This document shows, piece after piece, positions 39,863 through 47,935 of a stretch of 48,837 bases of DNA. The stretch spans positions 1 to 48,837 of the forward strand of contig CAAEEX010000111.1 of the NCBI GenBank assembly GCA_900755005.1. Direction: 5' to 3'. The stretch comes from an uncultured Collinsella sp. (lineage in GTDB: Bacteria > Actinomycetota > Coriobacteriia > Coriobacteriales > Coriobacteriaceae). The first letter of the stretch is position 1. Each line of letters begins with the position of its first letter. The notes beneath the pieces were generated by a model. That model was given only the letters and a program-made list of their open reading frames with translations. It made no database searches and was not told the origin of the DNA. A program made the position numbers and the translations under genes.

Positions 39863-41200
39863 CTACTTCCCAAAGATCGCAGCGAGCAAGCCCTTGCGTT
39901 TGGGCTTTTCTTCTCGGTAGGAACCCTCAGCTGCCGCTGCAACCTGGCGCGGTTGCTCGCCGCCTCCACGGCGCACGATCTGGTATAGGAAGGGCGATTT
40001 AACGTATTTGACTTCGATAGGCGTGGCGTGCACGGTACTTTCGCTCGACAGCACCACATTCGGATTGAGCGGTGCCACCACATGCGTCTCGCGCTTGTCG
40101 CTAAACACCACCGCGGCCGCACGACCCGTCTGGCCGTTTACGGCAATGCGCACCTGCTCGCCATCGCGGCTATCCGTCGCCGGACGATCGACAAAGTAGA
40201 CCGGCACCATCACCAGACCGTCCTTTTGCTTGCGGGCCTTGCGCGCCCACATGCGAATGCTCTTTTTATTGAGCCCCAGTACCGCCTCGGCATCGTTGCC
40301 GGCAATGTCGAGCGCCAGCTTATCAATGACCACCTGGTCCTTGGTAGATGCATCGACGGAGACAACGCGAAAGTCACCCTCCTGCATGGCAGGATCGAAC
40401 GGCCCCACCTTGCCAAAGTCCCACGGCTCCAAAATGCCCATAAGACGAACGTCCAGGTAGTTTGCCCGCGGATACGCCCAATCGAGTACCTCGTAGTACA
40501 CCAAGGTCTCCTTGCTCAGGCCCTTGCCCGGGAAGGACGCCATCATGCGCAAATCCGCGAGCGCCATGGGGAAGTAGAAGAGCATCATGTCGTTTTGAAT
40601 CGCGTCTTCCACGTCGTGCCCGGCAAAGGCGTCGGGGTGCTGGCGCACCAGCTGCAGCGCGTTGGCACGTGCCTGCTGCGGTGAGATTTCGCAAGGAATA
40701 CCCTGCTCGGGTACATACTCCGCGCCAACGCCCATGGTCAGGCGCTTGCTAAAGGTACCGGGCTTGAGCAGGTCGGCAACGCCGATCTTATTGCCGCAGG
40801 ACGGGCACTCAAACACGCGCTGAGTGGACTCGCCTTCAAAGGACGCGCCGCAGAAGGGGCAGGGAATGCTCACGTGCGTGGCTTCTTGGAACTCCTGCGC
40901 CGTGCCGCGGTCCTCCCATAGCAGATGCTCCAGAACCGACTGATTGCGCCAGTGCGAATTAAAGAAATACCAGTCCGGGTCCTCCGGGCGCTCGAGCTGC
41001 GACACATGGGTGAGCTTAAGTAGCCCATCGACAACCGTCAGCGGCGCATGGCGAATGCCCAAAGCGCTCTTGGGCTCCCCCGCATCGGCCTGCCACGGAA
41101 CGACCGTGCCGCAATAGGCGCACTCAAAGCTGCGTTTAGCCTGGTGTGAGTACATAGGGCCGCCGCAGTTTTGGCATTTAATGGCAAACATCTCGTCCAT
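39863..41200 (-). CDS. Double zinc-ribbon protein of unknown function
   Basis: Protein of 445 residues. ATG at 41200 follows AAAGGAGGACG. The N-terminus has two zinc ribbons: C9xxC12 with a second CxxC in FECAYCG, and about 90 residues later IPCPFCG with FECPSCG. A large mixed domain follows with ADLRMMASFPGKGLSKE, DWAYPRANYLDVRLMG and a region with DKLALDIAGNDAEAVLGLNKKSIRMW. The last 50 residues are basic and low in complexity. There are no membrane helices or signal, so it is cytoplasmic, and the zinc ribbons suggest a nucleic-acid- or protein-binding role. I do not recognise the family. Confidence 0.8.
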   Translation of the reverse strand: MDEMFAIKCQNCGGPMYSHQAKRSFECAYCGTVVPWQADAGEPKSALGIRHAPLTVVDGLLKLTHVSQLERPEDPDWYFFNSHWRNQSVLEHLLWEDRGTAQEFQEATHVSIPCPFCGASFEGESTQRVFECPSCGNKIGVADLLKPGTFSKRLTMGVGAEYVPEQGIPCEISPQQARANALQLVRQHPDAFAGHDVEDAIQNDMMLFYFPMALADLRMMASFPGKGLSKETLVYYEVLDWAYPRANYLDVRLMGILEPWDFGKVGPFDPAMQEGDFRVVSVDASTKDQVVIDKLALDIAGNDAEAVLGLNKKSIRMWARKARKQKDGLVMVPVYFVDRPATDSRDGEQVRIAVNGQTGRAAAVVFSDKRETHVVAPLNPNVVLSSESTVHATPIEVKYVKSPFLYQIVRRGGGEQPRQVAAAAEGSYREEKPKRKGLLAAIFGK

Positions 41201-41418
41201 GGAAGCGTCCTCCTTTGCACAGGGGCTGTCGACATTAAGTATGTCGAGCAAACTGGCACATGCCCATACCCATGTGGCCCAAAATGGACCACCCAGGCAG
41301 ACGGGAAGGCCTGCTCGTTAGCGCGGGCAGACCATTGCTGCATTTTCTGAGCACCGGCGCACGGTGCGCCCATGCGAGCTACACTATCCCCTTAAACATG
41401 ATTGTGAGGACGACCGCT

Positions 41419-42600
41419 ATGCTATTTGTAAATCGGCTGGTACATACGCTTGTTCCTGGCAGCGAGGGCGAGCCGGTCGATGCCTCCTGCCGCACCAACG
41501 CGGGCTTCGCCGCAAGCCTCATCTGCATTGGCCTCAACATCACCCTGTGCCTGGCCAAGGGCATCGCAGGCCTGCTCGCCGGCTCCGTCTCCCTCATCGC
41601 CGACGCTTTCAACAACCTCTCCGATGCCTCGAGCAACATCGTGAGCCTGCTCGGGTTCCGCCTTGCCAGCCGCCCTGCAGACGAAGGCCACCCCTATGGC
41701 CACGGCCGCTACGAGTACCTAGCCGGCTTGTTTGTCGCCGTCCTGGTTTGCGCCGTCGGCATCAACCTGATCCTCGAGTCGGTCACTAAGATCATCAAGC
41801 CCTCCCCCACCGCCTACACGCTGGTCTCCCTAGCCGCTCTCGTCTTGTCCATGCTCGTCAAATTCTGGATGGCCGCATTCAACCGTGCGCTGGGCAACCG
41901 TATCGATTCCGAAACACTCATCGCCACAGCACAGGACTCCAAAAACGACGTCATCACCTCGGGATCGGTCCTGGCCGCAGCGCTTATTTCGCAGACGACC
42001 GGCTTTGACCTCGACGGCTGGGCGGGCCTGGGCGTGGGCGTCTTCATCTGCATCAGTGGCATGGGCCTGGTGCGCGACGCCATCAGCCCGTTGCTGGGGC
42101 AAGCGCCCGACCCCAAGCTCGTCCAGGCAATCCGCGACAAGATCATGTCCTATCCGCAGGTCTTGGGCACACACGACCTGATGGTGCACGACTACGGCCC
42201 CGGTCGTCAGTTTGCCAGCGCCCACGTGGAGATGCCCGGCGAGGGCGACGCGTTTGAACATCACGAGATCCTGGACACCATCGAGCACGACATCAAGCGC
42301 CAGATGGGCATTGACATCACGCTGCACTGCGACCCCATCGCGACAACCGGCGATGATTTGCGCGGCTGGGTCAAGCGCGGCATCATGCAGATCGACCCCG
42401 CACTCTCCATCCACGACCTGCACGAGCACGACGGGTTCGTTTCGTTTGACCTGGTGCGTCCCGACGGCTTTGATATATCCGACGAGGAGCTGCTGGAGCT
42501 CGTCACGCGCATCGTGCACGAGCGCCGGCCCAACGTCTCGTGCGTCGTCACATTTGATTCGGGCTTCAGCTCGCCCGAGCGTCCGGCCGAGCAGCTGTAG
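41419..42600 (+). CDS. Cation diffusion facilitator (CDF) metal exporter, manganese-type signature
   Basis: Membrane exporter of 393 residues with six helices and a long cytoplasmic tail (about 210-393). The metal site on helix 2 is LIADAFNNLSDASSN (Asn-x3-Asp) and on helix 5 TAQDSKNDVITSG (Asp-x3-Asp); this combination resembles the MntE/manganese-type CDFs, while zinc types usually have His. The tail contains THDLMVHDYGPGRQFASAHVEMP, the CDF C-terminal dimer domain, plus an extra 80 residues with His and Asp that may form a regulatory metal domain. ATG at 41419 follows GAGGA; an in-frame ATG seven codons earlier has no ribosome site. Metal choice is inferred from the motif only. Confidence 0.9.
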   Translation: MLFVNRLVHTLVPGSEGEPVDASCRTNAGFAASLICIGLNITLCLAKGIAGLLAGSVSLIADAFNNLSDASSNIVSLLGFRLASRPADEGHPYGHGRYEYLAGLFVAVLVCAVGINLILESVTKIIKPSPTAYTLVSLAALVLSMLVKFWMAAFNRALGNRIDSETLIATAQDSKNDVITSGSVLAAALISQTTGFDLDGWAGLGVGVFICISGMGLVRDAISPLLGQAPDPKLVQAIRDKIMSYPQVLGTHDLMVHDYGPGRQFASAHVEMPGEGDAFEHHEILDTIEHDIKRQMGIDITLHCDPIATTGDDLRGWVKRGIMQIDPALSIHDLHEHDGFVSFDLVRPDGFDISDEELLELVTRIVHERRPNVSCVVTFDSGFSSPERPAEQL

Positions 42601-42612
42601 CCCGCTTAACAG

Positions 42613-43602
42613 CTAGTTTCCCTGCGCGCCCGAGATGCCGTTTTGTAGGGCGTTCCAGGCATCCGTCGCCATGTCGCCCAAGTTCTGAGCGGTGTCGCCC
42701 AGGTTCTGAGCCGTATCACCCAGCTCTTGGGCCTTATCCCCAAGCTCCTGTGCCTTGTTGCTCAAGTCCTCCAGCGTATTGGAGCTCGAGCCGTCGGTAC
42801 CGCTTTGGCCGTCGGACGAGTTGCCCGAGCTGTTCTTGTGCGTGAGCTGAATTTCGAGGTTGCCGCTGTCGTTATAGTAAGCAGAAGTAACGATCCAGTT
42901 GGCATCGACGACGGGCGTTGAGCCATCATCAGTCAGGACCACGGCATTCGAAAGATCGGCGCCGCGCGACTTAAGGAGCTTCTTGGCGTTGGACCAGTAC
43001 TGCCCCGGGATATCGCTCAGATCGACGGTGCTAGACGAGGCGGACTCGGTTTGCTCGGCAGCGGTATCGGCCGTTGAACTCCCTCGCTTGTTGAGCATGC
43101 CCGACACAATGGCAAACACAACCGACAGCGCAAAGAAGATCGCCAGCACGATGAGGATCTTCTTGATCACGCTCGACGAACGCGACGGCTTCTTCTCCTC
43201 GTCCTCGCCATATTGCGGAATCGACTTGGGGTACTCGCGATACGGCTCGCGCGACTCGTAGCGAGGCTGCGCCGTGCGAGGCATATACGTCGTCTGCTGA
43301 GGCTGCGGAATAGGATTCTGCGGCAGGTCATCATAGGGATTCGGTGTCGAGGCGGCATAAGAATCCTGCGGCGCATAATCAAACGGGTCCGGAGCTGCGT
43401 TGCCATAGGGGCCTTGCGAAGATGCAGCATAAGAATCCTGCGCCGTGTCGCCATAGCCCATAACCCGGGTGGGCTCGGCAGAAGACTGCGTCGCGGCGGG
43501 GTCGGTATAACCGCGGTTGGGAACAATGCGGGTCGCATCGGCGCTATCGCCAGCCTGCGCGGAACCGTAGCCGCCCATCACGGTTGTCTTGTCCTGATCC
43601 AT
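42613..43602 (-). CDS. Single-pass membrane protein with proline/glutamine-rich head and heptad-repeat tail
   Basis: Protein of 329 residues, ATG at 43602 after AAAGGAA. Residues 1-140 are low in complexity, rich in Gln, Pro, Tyr and Asp, and likely cytoplasmic. One membrane helix (about 147-168, KILIVLAIFFALSVVFAIVSG) is followed by an extracellular region with a DUF4969/lipoprotein-like short domain (SKGADLSNAVVLTDDG, SAYYNDSGNLEIQLTHKN). The tail carries about four 7-residue repeats of the AQELGDK type (residues about 280-310), coded by 21-bp tandem repeats. The layout resembles Coriobacteria envelope proteins with an unstructured cytoplasmic head; function unknown. It is convergent with the CDF gene. 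Confidence 0.78.
   Translation of the reverse strand: MDQDKTTVMGGYGSAQAGDSADATRIVPNRGYTDPAATQSSAEPTRVMGYGDTAQDSYAASSQGPYGNAAPDPFDYAPQDSYAASTPNPYDDLPQNPIPQPQQTTYMPRTAQPRYESREPYREYPKSIPQYGEDEEKKPSRSSSVIKKILIVLAIFFALSVVFAIVSGMLNKRGSSTADTAAEQTESASSSTVDLSDIPGQYWSNAKKLLKSRGADLSNAVVLTDDGSTPVVDANWIVTSAYYNDSGNLEIQLTHKNSSGNSSDGQSGTDGSSSNTLEDLSNKAQELGDKAQELGDTAQNLGDTAQNLGDMATDAWNALQNGISGAQGN
42673..42756. repeat. Four 21-bp tandem repeats inside the membrane protein gene
   Basis: Four consecutive 21-base units (42673-42693, 42694-42714, 42715-42735, 42736-42756) with a fifth, degenerate one after them. Each codes a heptad of the AQxLGDx type. The period of exactly seven codons suits a coiled coil. Copy number could vary between strains. 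Confidence 0.7.
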
Positions 43603-43712
43603 GCAACGATTCCTTTCCGTCGCCCTTAAGCATCAAGTTATCCATGCATTCTACCCGCGCAAAAGCCCGTGACGTACAGAGCCCGTCCATATCTACAAGA
43701 CAAGCGCGGCTA

Positions 43713-43752
43713 GAAAACAAAAGCCCCGCCGGGCCTTGGGGCACGGCGGGGC
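43713..43752 (-). terminator. Rho-independent terminator of fhs
   Basis: On the minus strand a 13-base stem (43752-43740 with 43735-43723, one mismatch) around a 4-base loop is followed by TTTTGTTTTC. It begins 26 bases after the fhs stop. Confidence 0.9.
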
Positions 43753-43777
43753 GGGCAGGCAGCTAGGGGCAACAGGC

Positions 43778-45445
43778 TTAGAACAGGCCGGTGATGTTGC
43801 CGTCGTTGTCGACGTCGATGTTCTCGGCCGCGGGAACCTTGGGCAGGCCCGGCATGGTCAGAACACTGCCAGTCAGTGCGACCACAAAGTGGGCACCGGC
43901 GGAAACCTTGAGCTCGCGCACCGTGATGCGGAAGTTCTCGGGAGCGCCCAGGGCCTTGGCGTTGTCGCTAAAGCTGTACTGCGTCTTGGCCACGCACACC
44001 GGCAGGTTGCCAAAGCCGTTCTCGCGCAGCTCGGCGAGCTGGCGCTTGGCGGCCGGCGTAAAGTCAACGCCGTCGGCGCGGTAGACCTTGGTGGCAATGG
44101 CCTCAAGAGCGTCGGCCACATCGGCGCCGTCCTCATAGGCAAACTTGAGCTCGCTCGGCTGCTCAATCAGACGCATGACCTCATCGGCAAGCTCGAGCGC
44201 GCCCTCGCCGCCCTTGGCCCAGACCTCGGAAAGCTTAACGTTGACGCCGAGCTTCTGGCACTCGGACTCGATGAGCGCAAGCTCGGCCTCGGTGTCCGTC
44301 GGGAAGCGGTTGATGGCGACCACGCAGGGCAGACCATAAACGTTCTGGATGTTGTCGACGTGACGCAGCAGGTTGGGCATGCCGGCCTTGAGTGCCTCGA
44401 GGTTCTCCTCGTTGAGGTCGGCCTTGGCGACGCCACCGTTGTACTTCAGCGCACGAGCGGTCGCGACGACCACGACGGCGCTGGGGCGAACGCCCGTCAT
44501 ACGGCACTTGATGTCGAGGAACTTCTCGGCACCCAGATCGGCACCGAAGCCGGCCTCGGTAATGGCGACATCGCCAAAGCGCATCGCCATACGCGTGGCC
44601 ATGATAGAGTTGCAGCCGTGGGCGATGTTGGCGAAGGGACCGCCGTGGACAAACGCGGGCGTGCCCTCGAGCGTTTGCACCAGGTTGGGCTTGAGCGCGT
44701 CCTTAAGCAACGCGGCCATGGCACCCTGGGCCTTAAGGTCGCGGGCACGGACGGGCTCGCCGGCAAAGCTGTAGCCGACGACGATCTCGCCCAGGCGCTC
44801 CTTGAGGTCGCTGATACTCGTAGACAGGCACAGGATTGCCATGACCTCGGAGGCGACGGTGATATCGAAGCCGTCCTCGCGCGGCACGCCCTGGGCCTTA
44901 CCGCCAATACCGTCGATGACGTGGCGCAGCTGACGGTCGTTCATATCGACGACGCGCTTCCAAGTGATGCGTTTAACGTCGATGCCAAGCTGGTTGCCCT
45001 GCTGGATGTGGTTATCAAGCATGGCGGCCAGCAGGTTGTTGGCAGCACCGATGGCATGGAAGTCGCCGGTAAAGTGCAGGTTGATATCCTCCATGGGGAT
45101 CACCTGAGCCCAGCCGCCGCCGGCAGCACCGCCCTTAACACCAAAGACGGGGCCGAGCGAAGGCTCGCGCAGGGCCACGGCACTCTTGACGCCGCGACGA
45201 CGCAGGCCGTCGGCCAGACCGATGGTCGTGGTGGTCTTGCCCTCGCCCGCAGGCGTGGGGTTGATAGCGGTCACGAGGACAAGCTTGGCCTGGTGATCAG
45301 TTGGCTCGTTGAGCAGGGAGTAGTCGACCTTTGCCTTGTCAAAGCCGTACGGAATAAGGTGCTTAACGTCGACGCCGGCGTTCTTGGCCACCTCGGTAAT
45401 AGGCAACGGCGTGACAGAACGTGCGATTTCGATGTCAGTAGGCAT
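43778..45445 (-). CDS. fhs: Formate-tetrahydrofolate ligase
   Basis: Makes 10-formyl-THF from formate, THF and ATP. The protein has 555 residues, typical for the bacterial monofunctional enzyme. The P-loop-type TPAGEGKTTTTIGLADGL is near residue 65, followed by REPSLGPVFGVKGGAAGGGWAQV (read in two parts: REPSLGPVFGVKGG, AAGGGWAQV), INLHFTGDFHAI and FANIAHGCNSI, and the C-terminal LTGSVLTMPGLPKVPAAENI. ATG at 45445 follows GAAAGGACC. With folD and fchA 11 kb away it completes the formate to methylene-THF route used in anaerobic one-carbon metabolism and purine synthesis. It appears monocistronic, with its own promoter and terminator. Confidence 0.97.
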   Translation of the reverse strand: MPTDIEIARSVTPLPITEVAKNAGVDVKHLIPYGFDKAKVDYSLLNEPTDHQAKLVLVTAINPTPAGEGKTTTTIGLADGLRRRGVKSAVALREPSLGPVFGVKGGAAGGGWAQVIPMEDINLHFTGDFHAIGAANNLLAAMLDNHIQQGNQLGIDVKRITWKRVVDMNDRQLRHVIDGIGGKAQGVPREDGFDITVASEVMAILCLSTSISDLKERLGEIVVGYSFAGEPVRARDLKAQGAMAALLKDALKPNLVQTLEGTPAFVHGGPFANIAHGCNSIMATRMAMRFGDVAITEAGFGADLGAEKFLDIKCRMTGVRPSAVVVVATARALKYNGGVAKADLNEENLEALKAGMPNLLRHVDNIQNVYGLPCVVAINRFPTDTEAELALIESECQKLGVNVKLSEVWAKGGEGALELADEVMRLIEQPSELKFAYEDGADVADALEAIATKVYRADGVDFTPAAKRQLAELRENGFGNLPVCVAKTQYSFSDNAKALGAPENFRITVRELKVSAGAHFVVALTGSVLTMPGLPKVPAAENIDVDNDGNITGLF

Positions 45446-45485
45446 GGGCGGTCCTTTCGTTACCGAATGAGAAAAAGACCAATTC

Positions 45486-45513
45486 AGCATAGCACGGGTG
45501 CGCAATAGTAAAA
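45486..45513 (-). promoter_or_regulatory. Candidate extended -10 promoter of fhs
   Basis: On the minus strand TTTTAC (45513-45508), a 16-base spacer, then TGC-TATGCT, an extended -10 (TATGCT at 45491-45486). It would place the transcript start about 35 bases before the ATG. Moderate support. Confidence 0.45.
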
Positions 45514-45589
45514 CGCCCATAACCGATGAACGGCGATATGTTTACCCGATGCCCGGCGATAGCCCAACAGCCCGCCAAAACAAAGCGCC

Positions 45590-46657
45590 CTAAACGGTAG
45601 GTTCAATCCCCAGGTGCTCAAAGGTACGAAGCGTTGCCTGGCGACCCTGCGGCGTGCGAATCATCAATCCGCACTGCAGCAGATAGGGCTCGTAGACATC
45701 CTCGAGCGTGCCCGGGTCCTCGCCCACCGCGCTGGCAAGCGTGGTCAGGCCCACGGCACGGCCGGAGAACGTCTTGGCGAGCGTCTCCAGAATGCGAATA
45801 TCCATCCAGTCCAATCCAAGCTCGTCGATCTCGAAGAACTCGAGTGCCTGGCAGCAGATGTCGAGCTCGATGGGACCGTTACCGCGCACCTGCGCATAGT
45901 CGCGCACGCGCTTGAGCAGACGGTTGGCAAGACGCGGCGTGCCACGCGAACGTGAGCCGATCTCGAGCGCGCTGGGATGGTCGATCGTCACGCCCAGGAT
46001 AGTCGCCGAGCGTGTCACAATCTGCGCGAGCTCCTCGACCGTGTAGTAATCCAGGCGATACGAAATGCCAAAGCGGTCGCGCAACGGGCCGGTCAGCATG
46101 CCCGAGCGAGTCGTTGCCGCTACCAGCGTGAACTTGGGAATATCCAGGCGAATCGAACGTGCCGCCGGACCCTTGCCGATCACGATATCGAGCGCGAAGT
46201 CCTCCATCGCGGGATACAGGACCTCCTCGACCGAACGGTTAAGACGGTGGATCTCGTCGATAAACAGCACGTCGCCCGGCTGCAGGTTGGTAAGGATGGC
46301 CGCCAGGTCGCCGGTGCGCGCGATGGCCGGACCGCTCGTCGTCTTAATCTGGGCGCCCAGCTCGTTGGCGATAACCGTAGCCAGCGTGGTCTTGCCCAAG
46401 CCCGGAGGGCCCGAGAAAATCACGTGATCAAGCGTCTCGCCACGGCTCTGCGCCGCCTCGATGAGCACGCGCAGGCTCTGTTTGATGTGCTCCTGGCCGC
46501 AGTAGTCGTCCAGGCGCTGGGGGCGCAAGGTGCGGTCGACATCGAGGTCCTCGGGCGTCAGCTCCGAGCCCACCATGCGCTCGCCGTGCGCCATGGATGC
46601 CGCCGGCGAGTTGCCGGGCGTCGCCCACAGATCCTGAGAGTCATCGGCTTCCCACAT
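45590..46657 (-). CDS. ruvB: Holliday junction branch migration ATPase RuvB
   Basis: Hexameric AAA+ motor that drives branch migration at Holliday junctions together with RuvA. The protein has 355 residues from ATG at 46657; a GTG one codon upstream is the alternative. Walker A is GPPGLGKTT (about 83-91), Walker B is LFIDEIHR, sensor 1 is AATTRSG, the arginine-finger region is PLRDRFG, and the C-terminal winged helix includes RGTPRLANRLLKRVRDYAQV and GEDPGTLEDVYEPYL. It begins within the ruvA stop codon (TGATG, one shared base). It ends the ruvC-ruvA-ruvB operon. Confidence 0.98.
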   Translation of the reverse strand: MWEADDSQDLWATPGNSPAASMAHGERMVGSELTPEDLDVDRTLRPQRLDDYCGQEHIKQSLRVLIEAAQSRGETLDHVIFSGPPGLGKTTLATVIANELGAQIKTTSGPAIARTGDLAAILTNLQPGDVLFIDEIHRLNRSVEEVLYPAMEDFALDIVIGKGPAARSIRLDIPKFTLVAATTRSGMLTGPLRDRFGISYRLDYYTVEELAQIVTRSATILGVTIDHPSALEIGSRSRGTPRLANRLLKRVRDYAQVRGNGPIELDICCQALEFFEIDELGLDWMDIRILETLAKTFSGRAVGLTTLASAVGEDPGTLEDVYEPYLLQCGLMIRTPQGRQATLRTFEHLGIEPTV

Positions 46658-47277
46658 CACGCATCCATTCCGAGTCGTTTAAGCGCCGCGCCGAGCAGAT
46701 CCTCGACACGCATATCCTGCCCATCATACCCGCTCAGGGCAACATCGGTCTCTTGCGGACTAAAGCCCATGGAAAGGAGCGCCGCACGGGCATCGTCAAT
46801 GGCCGAGGGAGCGGCGGCGGGCACGGGCATCGCGACCTGTCCGGGAATCACGTCGACCGGCACAAAGCCCTTGTCCTTGGCGAAGGTGCTCTTAAGCTCC
46901 AAGATCAGGCGCTGCGCGGTCTTTTTGCCCACGCCGGGCACCTTGGCCATGCCCTTGTCGTCCTCGGCCATCACCAGGGAATACAGCTGTCCCACGGTAT
47001 AGGTGGAGAGCACGGCGAGCGCTAGGCGCGGGCCGACGCCCGAGACGGACACGAGCCGATCGAACATCGTGCGCTCGTCCTTGGAGGCAAAGCCAAAGAG
47101 TGTCATAGCATCCTCGCGCACCTGCATGCGCGTGTAGAGGCGGACCTCGCCGCCGGGCGTCGGCAACGTGGCAGCGGTGCTGCCCGAGATGCCGAGCTCA
47201 AAGCCCACGCCCGATACATCGACGACGGCCGAGCTCATCGTGGCCTCGACAAGCGTTCCATGGAGCTGAGAGATCAT
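46657..47277 (-). CDS. ruvA: Holliday junction DNA-binding protein RuvA
   Basis: Tetrameric junction-binding subunit of RuvAB, 206 residues. The N-terminal OB domain is MISQLHGTLVEATMSSAVVDVSGVGFEL (two halves: MISQLHGTLVEA, TMSSAVVDVSGVGFEL). The paired helix-hairpin-helix motifs are LVSVSGVGPRLALAVLS and AKVPGVGKKTAQRLILEL, and the C-terminal domain III (DDARAALLSMGFS, with the ALxSMGF element that contacts RuvB) follows an Ala/Pro linker. Start and stop both overlap neighbours by one base as TGATG, which ties translation of the three genes together. Confidence 0.97.
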   Translation of the reverse strand: MISQLHGTLVEATMSSAVVDVSGVGFELGISGSTAATLPTPGGEVRLYTRMQVREDAMTLFGFASKDERTMFDRLVSVSGVGPRLALAVLSTYTVGQLYSLVMAEDDKGMAKVPGVGKKTAQRLILELKSTFAKDKGFVPVDVIPGQVAMPVPAAAPSAIDDARAALLSMGFSPQETDVALSGYDGQDMRVEDLLGAALKRLGMDA

Positions 47278-47798
47278 CAGTATCCGGTTCCTCTCTGTTG
47301 ATAGAACTCACCACCGGTGAGGGCGCGGGTGCGGCTGAGGTTTACATGGCAGATGGCGCAGGCCAGGGCGTCGGCGGCATGGTCGGGATGCGGGTCGTGG
47401 TCGAGCTGCGTAAGCGTGCGCACCATATAAGCGACCTGCCGCTTGTCCGCGGCACCGGTGCCCACCACAGCCTGCTTAATCTGCATGGGCGTGTACTCGC
47501 CAATCTCGAGCGCACACTCCGAAAGTGCCACAAGAGCGGCGCCGCGGGCATGTGCCGTGGGGATGGCCGAACGAACGTTAGCGCCAAAGTAGATGCTCTC
47601 GATAGCCGCCGTGTCGGGGCGGTACCGCTCGACGACGTCCTTAAGGTCGCGGGCAATGTGCGACAGGCGCACCGCGAGTGGGCTTCCGGCACTGGTCTCA
47701 ATACAACCGTAGGCACGACAGCGAACCTCGCCGCGCCGTTCCTCGATAATCCCCCAACCCGTATGGGCCAAACCGGGGTCGATACCCAAGATGACCAA
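47277..47798 (-). CDS. ruvC: Crossover junction endodeoxyribonuclease RuvC
   Basis: Resolvase that cuts Holliday junctions symmetrically; 173 residues. Catalytic acids are in LGIDPGLAHTGWG (Asp7), AIESIYFGANV (Glu in the second strand) and PDHAADALACAICH (final Asp pair), all intact. The start is TTG at 47798 with GGGGAGG five bases upstream; no ATG fits. A LexA-type box lies about 56 bases before it, so the operon is probably part of the SOS response. The C-terminus has about ten residues beyond the core. Confidence 0.96.
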   Translation of the reverse strand: MVILGIDPGLAHTGWGIIEERRGEVRCRAYGCIETSAGSPLAVRLSHIARDLKDVVERYRPDTAAIESIYFGANVRSAIPTAHARGAALVALSECALEIGEYTPMQIKQAVVGTGAADKRQVAYMVRTLTQLDHDPHPDHAADALACAICHVNLSRTRALTGGEFYQQRGTGY

Positions 47799-47853
47799 GC
47801 CAGCCTCCCCTCGCCTTTTGCCAAGCGCAAGGCAAGGCCCCGCGCATCATTCA

Positions 47854-47867
47854 CGAACGTCTGTTCT
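47854..47867 (-). promoter_or_regulatory. LexA/SOS box upstream of ruvC
   Basis: CGAACGTCTGTTCT contains the palindrome GAAC-N4-GTTC typical of Gram-positive and actinobacterial LexA sites (consensus CGAACRNRYGTTYC). On the minus strand it directly follows a TATTCT -10-like box (47873-47868), so bound LexA would block initiation of ruvCAB. Confidence 0.7.
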
Positions 47868-47935
47868 AGAATAACACAACGGGACCAAGATGCTTAGTTG
47901 AAGTGTCGGGGTTGGAAGCGAATCCTATCCCATAG

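Noticed and set aside
42673..42777. Short tandem repeats as a possible CRISPR array
   Set aside because: Units are contiguous without spacers and keep the reading frame of a membrane protein.
43736..45508. Plus-strand ORF of 590 codons opposite fhs
   Set aside because: Mirror of formate-THF ligase codons; starts inside the fhs terminator and has no ribosome site.
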